DNA from: Flavobacteriaceae bacterium
GTDB lineage: Bacteria > Bacteroidota > Bacteroidia > Flavobacteriales > Flavobacteriaceae
Assembly (NCBI GenBank): GCA_016649715.1
Contig: JAENXC010000006.1
Coordinates: 90,233-154,232 of the forward strand
Length of the DNA: 64,000 nucleotides
Direction of reading: 5' to 3'
The notes beneath the pieces are model-generated. The model worked only from the letters and a program-made list of their open reading frames with translations. It did not search any database and was not told the DNA's origin. Below, piece after piece: positions 35,326 through 41,825 of the stretch; the stretch's first letter is position 1, and every line of letters begins with the position of its first letter. A program made the translations under genes and the position numbers.

Positions 35326-36387
35326 CTATTTCTTTTTTGAGAAGGCTCTTTTACGCACAGCTTGCAGTGGATTTTTGGAGATTTCTTCATACTGTTCGCG
35401 GGTTTCAAAAATTGAAACGGCAGTGAAAACAGCCTCGCGAAAAGATTCAAAATTGGCTGCGTTTTTTCCGGCCAAATCAAAAGCCGTTCCATGGTCTGGT
35501 GAGGTGCGGATACGGTTTAGCCCTGCAGTAAAGTTTACGCCTTTCCCAAAAGCAAGGGTTTTAAATGGTACCAAACCTTGATCGTGATAGGAAGCAATTA
35601 CAGCATCAAAATTTTTATAATTTCCCGAGCCAAAAAAACTATCTGCCGCATAAGGCCCAAAAACCATTTTTCCGTTGTTCCGAATATTATCGAGCGCTGG
35701 GCGCAGAAGGGTATCGTCTTCATCGCCAATTACGCCATTGTCGCCCGTGTGTGGGTTGATTCCCAATACGGCAATTTTTGGCATTTCTATTCCGAAGTCT
35801 TCAATTAGAGTGTGATAAATAGTGTGTATTTTTTTATCGATGCGTTCACGAGTAATGTTTTTTACCACGTCTTTTACGGCAACGTGGTCCGTTAAAAGCC
35901 CAACACGTAAATTTTCAGAAATCAAAAGCATCAAGCTTTCGCCTTCCAGTTCTTGCGCCAAATAATCAGTGTGTCCGGGAAAATTGAAACCTTCCGATTG
36001 TATGTTGCTTTTGCTGATGGGCGCGGTAACCAGAGCGTCAATTTTTTTATTCTTTAAAGCTTCCACAGCAGCTTTCAAAGATTTTATGGCATATTCGCCA
36101 CCTGTTTGGTTTTCCTCTCCAAAGGTGACGTCCACTTGTTCTTTCCAAACATTCAGCACGTTTATCTTCTTCGGAACGAGGTCTTCAATTTTATCAATTC
36201 CATGGAAATTGATCTCAATTTCATAATGTTTTTTGAAAAAGGACATCAACTTAACCGAAGCAAAAATAACAGGCGTGCAAAACTCCAACATACGTGGATC
36301 CTCAAAGGTTTTCAGAATTACCTCGCTCCCAATCCCATTGATGTCGCCTATGGAAATACCCACTGTTATTTTATCTGCTCTGCTCAT
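35326..36387 (-). CDS. pdxA: 4-hydroxythreonine-4-phosphate dehydrogenase
   Basis: 353-aa enzyme of the DXP-dependent vitamin B6 pathway that oxidises 4-phosphohydroxy-L-threonine. Motifs: N-terminal TVGISIGDINGIGSEV, ALVTAPISKSNIQSEGFNFPGHTDYLA (substrate and metal His), GINPHTGDNGVIGDED and YHDQGLVPFKT (metal His). Length is typical. Divergent from ribE with overlapping promoters. Confidence 0.96.
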   Translation of the reverse strand: MSRADKITVGISIGDINGIGSEVILKTFEDPRMLEFCTPVIFASVKLMSFFKKHYEIEINFHGIDKIEDLVPKKINVLNVWKEQVDVTFGEENQTGGEYAIKSLKAAVEALKNKKIDALVTAPISKSNIQSEGFNFPGHTDYLAQELEGESLMLLISENLRVGLLTDHVAVKDVVKNITRERIDKKIHTIYHTLIEDFGIEMPKIAVLGINPHTGDNGVIGDEDDTLLRPALDNIRNNGKMVFGPYAADSFFGSGNYKNFDAVIASYHDQGLVPFKTLAFGKGVNFTAGLNRIRTSPDHGTAFDLAGKNAANFESFREAVFTAVSIFETREQYEEISKNPLQAVRKRAFSKKK

Positions 36388-36398
36388 TTATTAATTGT

Positions 36399-36406
36399 TA
36401 TTTTTG
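36399..36406 (+). promoter_or_regulatory. ribE -7 box
   Basis: TATTTTTG (TAnnTTTG) 27 bases before the ribE ATG. It faces the pdxA -7 box, 5 bases away on the other strand. Confidence 0.6.
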
Positions 36407-36411
36407 CGTTA

Positions 36412-36419
36412 CAAATGTA
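36412..36419 (-). promoter_or_regulatory. pdxA -7 box
   Basis: The minus strand reads TACATTTG (TAnnTTTG), 24 bases before the pdxA start. It lies within GTTAC-AAAT-GTAAC, a short inverted repeat that could also be an operator. Confidence 0.6.
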
Positions 36420-36432
36420 ACTAAATGTATCG

Positions 36433-37020
36433 ATGTTTACAGGAATTATTGAAACCGTTGGCGAAATAGCCCAACTTACCAAGGAAGGCGAAAATCTTCA
36501 TATAGAAATAAAAAGTTCACTGGCGCAGCAACTGAAAATAGACCAGAGTGTGGCGCACAACGGCGTTTGTTTAACGGTGGTGAAAGTAAAAGAAGATGCC
36601 TACGTTGTTACCGCTATTAAGGAAACCTTAGAAAAAAGCAATCTAAAAAATTTAGAAAAAGGCACTTTGGTAAATCTGGAAAGGGCCATGAAACTGGGCG
36701 ACCGGCTGGACGGACACATGGTGCAGGGTCATGTGGACGGAACTGCAACTTGTAAAAACATTGAAGAAGCAAACGGCAGTTGGGTTTTTACTTTTCAGTA
36801 TAAAAATACAGATTTCAGCACCGTTGAAAAAGGCTCCATTACCGTGAATGGCGTAAGTTTAACGGTGGTGAATTCTAAAAATGGAGAATTTAGTGTAGCC
36901 ATTATCCCCTATACTTTTGAGAATACAAATTTTAAAACTATAAAAGTGGGAAGCGAAGTGAATTTGGAATTTGATATTATTGGGAAGTACGTAAAAAACC
37001 TTATGAAGCCTTATTTGTAG
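36433..37020 (+). CDS. ribE: Riboflavin synthase alpha subunit
   Basis: 195-aa enzyme that dismutates two 6,7-dimethyl-8-ribityllumazines to riboflavin. The internal duplication is plain: MFTGIIETVGEI ... VAHNGVCLTVV in the first half and LDGHMVQGHVDGTA ... ITVNGVSLTVV in the second. No FMN riboswitch precedes it. Its last 20 bases overlap the convergent PID-CTERM-like gene. Confidence 0.96.
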   Translation: MFTGIIETVGEIAQLTKEGENLHIEIKSSLAQQLKIDQSVAHNGVCLTVVKVKEDAYVVTAIKETLEKSNLKNLEKGTLVNLERAMKLGDRLDGHMVQGHVDGTATCKNIEEANGSWVFTFQYKNTDFSTVEKGSITVNGVSLTVVNSKNGEFSVAIIPYTFENTNFKTIKVGSEVNLEFDIIGKYVKNLMKPYL

Positions 37021-37207
37021 CGCGGTTTCTTTTGTAGAGTATATATAAGCCAAAGAGAATACCTATTGCAAGAAGTATCCAGATGTTCTCATCTATAGGT
37101 GTTCCTGGTGCTCTTGTACCACCTTTACCAGCAGGCGGTGGTGGCCCTTGGGTGCCTGAAGCCACTTGAATAGCAAGCAATAAAACATTATATATAAGTG
37201 ATGCCAT
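37001..37207 (-). CDS. Small PID-CTERM-like sorted protein
   Basis: 68-aa protein. An N-terminal signal (ASLIYNVLLLAIQVASG), a short Gly/Pro linker (GPPPPAGKGGTRAPG), then TPIDENIWILLAIGILFGLY and a basic end (YKRNRATNKAS). The PID motif + hydrophobic helix + basic tail order is that of the PID-CTERM sorting tail of Bacteroidota, which is thought to be processed by a dedicated sorting machinery. The mature part is only about 15-20 residues. Convergent with ribE, overlapping it by 20 bases. Easily missed by gene callers. Confidence 0.75.
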   Translation of the reverse strand: MASLIYNVLLLAIQVASGTQGPPPPAGKGGTRAPGTPIDENIWILLAIGILFGLYILYKRNRATNKAS

Positions 37208-37369
37208 GGATGTTCATTAACGATTTGGGGACCGTATTTATGCGCCTAAAGTAATAATTTTTTTTATTCTTAACTAAAAAACTTCTTTATCAAGGTATTA
37301 TTGTTCGGTAAAAGACCGCTGTTCAAACTCTCTATTTTTGAGTTTCCTTTTTTTTGCGCAAAATTTTCA

Positions 37370-37401
37370 AAAAAAAATAAAGCCCCACAACGCAAGGCTT
37401 T
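37370..37401 (-). terminator. Terminator of the tRNA transcript
   Basis: The minus strand reads AAAGCC...GGCTTT as a stem followed by A and T8. It lies 163 bases beyond the mature tRNA 3' end; the repeat insert at 37404-37572 separates the two. Confidence 0.7.
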
Positions 37402-37403
37402 GT

Positions 37404-37572
37404 AAAAAAGTGGTCCCATACTTCGATAAACTCAGCACAGCGCACGGGCTCACTTTGACGGAGTTTATATTGAGCGAAGCCGAAATACTAAGTGTAAACT
37501 TCTCGCCAAATGTTTATTGCAAAAATGAACAATTTGGAAATAATAAAATTTCAGCCTAAAAAAGTGGTCCCA
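37404..37572. repeat. Short palindromic insert flanked by a 15-bp duplication of the tRNA 3' end
   Basis: AAAAAAGTGGTCCCA occurs at 37404-37418 and again at 37558-37572, where it is the tRNA 3' end plus flank. Between the copies is a 139-base segment containing an imperfect inverted repeat (ACTTCGATAAACTCAGCA ... TGAGCGAAGCCGAAATA, about 37420-37488), a type common in flavobacterial intergenic DNA. The arrangement fits insertion of a short element with duplication of the target. Confidence 0.7.
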
Positions 37573-37638
37573 CATGGGCTCGAACCATGGACCCCCTGAT
37601 TATGAGTCAGGTGCTCTAACCAGCTGAGCTATGGGACC
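37565..37638 (-). tRNA. tRNA with CAU anticodon (elongator Met or Ile2)
   Basis: 74 bases. Acceptor stem GGTCCCA/TGGGACC, D arm GCTCAGCTGGTTAGAGC, anticodon stem CCTGA/TCAGG with loop CTCATAA (CAU), T loop GGTTCGAGCCC, discriminator A. CCA is not encoded. The loop does not separate elongator Met from lysidine-modified Ile2; initiator Met is unlikely because the G-C run of the anticodon stem is missing. Confidence 0.95.
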
Positions 37639-37739
37639 GTTTATGTTTTTCTCTTATCCATCCAAACTTAAGTAAAAACTACCGCCGCAGGATAAATAAG
37701 AGGATTGCAAATGTAAAACACTTTACAAATACAGCAAAA

Positions 37740-38153
37740 CTATTTTTCGTTATTCTCAATTTCTTGGCAAAGCTCCACCAAAACTCCATTCACCGATTTT
37801 GGGTGAAGAAACACCACCAACTTGTTGTCCGCTCCCTTTTTTGGGGTTTCGTTCAAAAGGATAAATCCTTCATTTTTAAGTCGTTCCATTTCAGATTTAA
37901 TGTCTTTTACTGCAAAAGCAATATGGTGAATGCCCTCACCACGTTTCTCAATAAACTTGGCAATGGGGCTATCGGGATTTGTGGCTTCCAAAAGTTCTAT
38001 TTTGCTTTCGCCACAGCGGAAAAAGGAAGTTTCCACGCCTTCGCTCTCTACCTTTTCGCTTTTGTAGGGAGCGCTTCCCAAGAGGATTTCGTAAATTTTA
38101 TTCGCTTCGGAAATGTTCTTTACCGCAATGCCGATGTGTTCAATCTTTTTCAT
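37740..38153 (-). CDS. mce: Methylmalonyl-CoA epimerase
   Basis: 137-aa vicinal-oxygen-chelate enzyme that interconverts (R)- and (S)-methylmalonyl-CoA in propionate metabolism. Start at 38153 (MKKIEHIGIAVKNISEA), four codons after the track start. Metal ligands seen: His in IEHIGIAV, Glu in KIELLEA, His in GIHHIAFAV and Glu in VLVELCQE. The mutase genes are not in the window. Confidence 0.94.
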   Translation of the reverse strand: MKKIEHIGIAVKNISEANKIYEILLGSAPYKSEKVESEGVETSFFRCGESKIELLEATNPDSPIAKFIEKRGEGIHHIAFAVKDIKSEMERLKNEGFILLNETPKKGADNKLVVFLHPKSVNGVLVELCQEIENNEK

Positions 38154-38247
38154 AGAAAAATTCAAATTTCATCAAAAATACAAACTTAATTCCATTGAAT
38201 TTCCACAAGCTTGGAGCTTCCTTAACATTCCGTAGCGTTAATTGTCC

Positions 38248-38255
38248 TATTTTTG
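38248..38255 (+). promoter_or_regulatory. -7 box abutting the rbfA start
   Basis: TATTTTTG matches TAnnTTTG and ends 4 bases before the rbfA ATG, so a transcript from it would be leaderless or nearly so. Confidence 0.45.
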
Positions 38256-38259
38256 CAGG

Positions 38260-38655
38260 ATGGTAGAAAGTAACAGACAAAAGAAAATTGCGGGCGTTCT
38301 GCAAAACGACCTCGCAAACGTGCTTCAGAATATGCTTCGCGAAGCGGGGCAAATGGGCATTATTATTTCGGTGAGCAAAGTGGGCGTAACCACGGATCTT
38401 TCCATTGCAAAAGTGTATGTGAGCGTTTTTCCGGCAGATAAGGCCGAAGCAATCGTGGCGGAGATCAACAAAATAAAGCCAAACATAAAACACCAAATTG
38501 CGCAACTCACAAAGCATCAATTGCGCAAAATGCCCGATCTTTCTTTTTACAACGACGATTCCCTGGAATATATTGAAAGGATAGACAAAGCCGTAAAAGG
38601 TGAGGAAGACCCACTGAAAGACCCAAATTTACTTCCGAAAAGAAAAAAATCATAA
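38260..38655 (+). CDS. rbfA: Ribosome-binding factor A
   Basis: 131-aa KH-fold factor for 30S maturation (16S 5' helix). MVESNRQKKIAGVLQNDLANVLQ is the usual flavobacterial N-terminus, so 38260 is right and the track's 38242 is not. Further family pattern: VSKVGVTTDLSIAKVYVSVFP and LRKMPDLSFYNDDSLEY. The permease gene starts one base after the stop. Confidence 0.95.
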   Translation: MVESNRQKKIAGVLQNDLANVLQNMLREAGQMGIIISVSKVGVTTDLSIAKVYVSVFPADKAEAIVAEINKIKPNIKHQIAQLTKHQLRKMPDLSFYNDDSLEYIERIDKAVKGEEDPLKDPNLLPKRKKS

Positions 38656-38656
38656 C

Positions 38657-39862
38657 TTGAATTTTTCGCTCTACATCGCCAAACGGTATCTGTTTTCAAA
38701 AAGCAGTAACAATGCCATCAATATTATTACGGGTATTGCGGCAGTTGGCGTGGTGGTGGGCGCAATGTCTTTGTTTATAGTGCTTTCGGGATTTTCGGGT
38801 TTGAAGGATTTCAGCCTTCAGTTTACTGATGAATTTGATAGCGACCTTAAAATACTTCCCAAAAGCGGAAAGACAATCGGTTTTTCCGAAGCTCAAAGAG
38901 ACCAACTTAAAAACATTGAAGGGATTGAAACCTTTTCAGAAATAATTGAAGAGCGCGTTTTTCTTCACTACAGAGGAAAAAACCACATTGCCTACATAAA
39001 AGGCGTGGATTCACTTTACGGAAAAGTGACGCAGTTGGACAGTATTATGTATTTCGGCCAATGGTTGGTTCCCGACGAACATCAAGTGGTTGTTGGACTT
39101 TCCACCATTGCAAAACTGTCTATGGGCGTGAACGATTATTCAGATTTGCTGGAAATTTACGTGCCAAAACCGGGCACTGGACAGTTAAATGCGCTGGATC
39201 CTTCCGATGCTTTCAACAAAGAAAACGTAGTAGTTTCCGGCGTGTATCAAGTAAACGAGGATTTAGATGCAAAATATGTTTTTTCAGATTTGGAATTTGC
39301 CCGAAACCTATTATCGATGGACAGCACAAAAATCTCTTCCATTGAAATGAAGCTGTTACCAAACACTTCTGAAGAAAAGGTTCGCACTGAAATTGGAAAA
39401 ATCTTTCCCGAAGGAATTCTTATAAAAAACAGAATTCAGCAAAACGATGCGCTCTACAAAATGCTTAATACCGAAAACATCGCAGTCTATTTAATCTTCA
39501 CTTTGGTATTGATAATAGCCCTTTTCAACGTTATCGGTTCCATAATAATGATGGTTTTGGACAAGCGAAAAAACATAAAAACCCTTTTTAATATGGGTGC
39601 TTCGCTGAAAGAAATACGCCGAATCTTTTTCCTGCAGGGAACGCTGATGACCGTACTTGGCGGATTATTTGGAATTTTCTTGGGAATTTTAGCCGTGCTC
39701 GCCCAATTGAAATTTGAATTCGTGGCAATAACCAGCACACTGCCCTATCCCGTAAAATTGAAACTTATAAACGTTGTGATCGTTTTTGTAACGATTTGCG
39801 TTTTGGGGATTATTGCTTCTTGGATTGCGTCCAGTAGGGTGCGGCGAAAGTTGGTTGTTTAA
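38657..39862 (+). CDS. LolC/E-type ABC transporter permease
   Basis: 401-aa FtsX/MacB-type permease that likely extracts lipoproteins from the inner membrane for outer membrane sorting. An N-terminal span (IITGIAAVGVVVGAMSLFIVLSGF) is followed by a roughly 230-residue periplasmic domain (SDLKILPKSG ... ) and three C-terminal spans (about 270-395). It starts at TTG (MNFSLYIAKRYLFSKSSNNAIN), immediately after rbfA; no ATG fits. The LolD-type ATPase is not adjacent. Confidence 0.9.
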   Translation: MNFSLYIAKRYLFSKSSNNAINIITGIAAVGVVVGAMSLFIVLSGFSGLKDFSLQFTDEFDSDLKILPKSGKTIGFSEAQRDQLKNIEGIETFSEIIEERVFLHYRGKNHIAYIKGVDSLYGKVTQLDSIMYFGQWLVPDEHQVVVGLSTIAKLSMGVNDYSDLLEIYVPKPGTGQLNALDPSDAFNKENVVVSGVYQVNEDLDAKYVFSDLEFARNLLSMDSTKISSIEMKLLPNTSEEKVRTEIGKIFPEGILIKNRIQQNDALYKMLNTENIAVYLIFTLVLIIALFNVIGSIIMMVLDKRKNIKTLFNMGASLKEIRRIFFLQGTLMTVLGGLFGIFLGILAVLAQLKFEFVAITSTLPYPVKLKLINVVIVFVTICVLGIIASWIASSRVRRKLVV

Positions 39863-39902
39863 TCTGGGAAAGCAAAATACTTTTGGTTTATCTATACCAA
39901 AT

Positions 39903-40559
39903 TTAAACGATTAAATATTCTGGTTTTGCTCCCAAACTTACCAAGGCATCGCAAATCTCTTCCGTAAATTTTTTTGGGCCGCACACATAAAAGCGAGCGT
40001 TAAAATCCTCAATGGTCTCGATAAGGAATTTGCGGTCAATTCTGCGTTCCCGAAAACCAATCACTCCTTCCTCGGTGAATACATTTCTGTAGGCCGGCCC
40101 CAACATCTTTGTCAATTCATCAAGTAAAATGATGTCATCTCTGGTTTGGTTTGAATACAAAAGCGCGACGTCCCGCAGATTTCCACTATGGAAGAGTGCC
40201 CTAAAGATTGCGATAAAAGGGGTGATGCCCGTACCACCGGCTATAAATACACCTGGCCCCTTAAACTGGATTGTGCCAAAAATATCATGAAGTAACAGCT
40301 CGGCACCCTCATTGAGTTTGCCCAATTGCGAAGTCACTCCCTTATGGTCATCGTATATTTTGATGATAAATTCCAGATGATCCCAATGTTGCAGCGAGGT
40401 GAAGGTAAACGGCCGTATCTGGCCCTCCCAGCCAGGAAGATTGATGGATATATGTGCAGATTGTCCAGGAGTGTATTTAAATTCTTTAGGCTTCTCTAAC
40501 ACAAAGCGCTTTACGTTATGGGTAATAAAATGGGTGTTGAGTATCTTGAGCCTTTGCAT
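39903..40559 (-). CDS. FNR-type flavin reductase
   Basis: 218-aa ferredoxin-NADP reductase-like protein. Start at 40559 (MQRLKILNTHFITHNVKRF). FAD site RPFTFTS, GxGxxPF nucleotide loop GGTGITPF, and FYVCGPKKF near the C-terminus. No fused 2Fe-2S domain is present, so electron partner unknown. Monocistronic; 40560-40727 upstream holds no gene. Confidence 0.9.
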   Translation of the reverse strand: MQRLKILNTHFITHNVKRFVLEKPKEFKYTPGQSAHISINLPGWEGQIRPFTFTSLQHWDHLEFIIKIYDDHKGVTSQLGKLNEGAELLLHDIFGTIQFKGPGVFIAGGTGITPFIAIFRALFHSGNLRDVALLYSNQTRDDIILLDELTKMLGPAYRNVFTEEGVIGFRERRIDRKFLIETIEDFNARFYVCGPKKFTEEICDALVSLGAKPEYLIV

Positions 40560-40727
40560 GGCGTTAATTTTTAGGTATAAAGGTAGAAAGGATTTTTTAT
40601 ATAAACCATTTATAAGGAAAGACACTTTTTACTCTATTATTCAGAAAATGAATAAATGGGGTGGAGAGAAATGTAACTTTATAACTGCAAAAAAACTTTC
40701 TTTTCGGAAAAGGTTTTTAGTATCCAA

Positions 40728-41759
40728 CTAAGCGAACTCAAAATCCCCAAACATTTGTAAAACCTCATCAAAAGCCTCAAAAACAGAAGCAGAATCATCG
40801 CTAGTTACCATTTTCATGCGGTAATCCTTAAAGTTTGGAATTCCTTTAAAATAGTTGGTATAGTGGCGACGGGTTTCAAAAACGCCCAAAGTTTCGCCCT
40901 TCCAATCAATCGCCATTTGCAGGTGGCGTTTGGCGGCTTCCACGCGTTCTGCCATTGTTGGTGGCGGTAAGTGTTCTCCTGTTTTAAAATAGTGTTTCAC
41001 TTCCTTAAAAAACCACGGATACCCAATGCTGGCACGACCTATCATTGCGCCATCCAAACCGTATTTATCCCGCATTTCCATCGCCTTTTCGGGAGTATCA
41101 ACATCGCCATTCCCAAAGATGGGAATGTGCATTCGCGGATTGTTTTTTACTTCGGCAATGGGTTTCCAATCGGCATCACCTTTGTACATTTGGGCACGTG
41201 TTCGTCCGTGAATGGATAAAGCTTGGCAGCCCACATCCTGCAATCGTTCGGCAACCTCAACAATTTTTATGGAATCGTGATCCCAACCCAAACGGGTCTT
41301 TACAGTTACGGGTAGTTTGGTGTGCTTTACCATTGCTTCCGTTAGGCTTACCATTAAATCTATATCTTTCAAAATTCCCGCGCCAGCGCCTTTACTAACT
41401 ACCTTTTTCACTGGGCACCCAAAGTTGATATCGATAATATCAGGGCCACTGGCTTCCACAATTTCAACACTGCGGAGCATAGATTCCAAAACGGCACCGA
41501 AAATCTGGATTCCTACGGGACGTTCCTTTTCGTAAATATCCAGTTTCATCACACTTTTGGCGGCATCGCGAATAAGCCCTTCGGAAGAAATAAACTCCGT
41601 AAAAACCACATCGGCGCCCTGTTCTTTGCAAAGTGCGCGGAACGGTGGGTCGCTAACGTCTTCCATTGGTGCAAGCAATAACGGAAAATCGGGCAGTTGT
41701 ATGTTTCCTATTTTTGGCAATTCTTTTTTATTTGGAACTGCAAAAGTAGTGAATCTCAT
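40728..41759 (-). CDS. dusB: tRNA-dihydrouridine synthase B
   Basis: 343-aa FMN enzyme that reduces uridines in tRNA D-loops. I prefer the start at 41759 (MRFTTFAVPNKKELPKIGNI); the track start runs through a terminator. Motifs: LAPMEDVSDPPFRALC, INFGCPVKKVVSKGAGAGIL with the catalytic Cys, KTRLGWDHDS, SIHGRTRAQMYKG and GNGDVDT. Confidence 0.95.
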   Translation of the reverse strand: MRFTTFAVPNKKELPKIGNIQLPDFPLLLAPMEDVSDPPFRALCKEQGADVVFTEFISSEGLIRDAAKSVMKLDIYEKERPVGIQIFGAVLESMLRSVEIVEASGPDIIDINFGCPVKKVVSKGAGAGILKDIDLMVSLTEAMVKHTKLPVTVKTRLGWDHDSIKIVEVAERLQDVGCQALSIHGRTRAQMYKGDADWKPIAEVKNNPRMHIPIFGNGDVDTPEKAMEMRDKYGLDGAMIGRASIGYPWFFKEVKHYFKTGEHLPPPTMAERVEAAKRHLQMAIDWKGETLGVFETRRHYTNYFKGIPNFKDYRMKMVTSDDSASVFEAFDEVLQMFGDFEFA

Positions 41760-41776
41760 TAAAAGTAATGAGTATG

Positions 41777-41813
41777 AAAAAACCCCAAAGGTTTTGAAAT
41801 CTTTGGGGTTTAA
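41777..41813 (-). terminator. Terminator after the outer membrane receptor gene
   Basis: The minus strand reads AAACCCCAAAG...CTTTGGGGTTT followed by T6, 13 bases after the stop at 41826. It separates the receptor from dusB. Confidence 0.8.
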
Positions 41814-41825
41814 AATTAACAACGT

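Noticed and set aside
36407-36432. FMN riboswitch upstream of ribE
   Set aside because: Only 26 bases separate the -7 box from the ATG, too short for the RFN element.
37338-37559. 73-aa plus-strand ORF between the PID-CTERM-like gene and the tRNA
   Set aside because: It reads through the tRNA terminator and the palindromic insert; no signal, domain or promoter.
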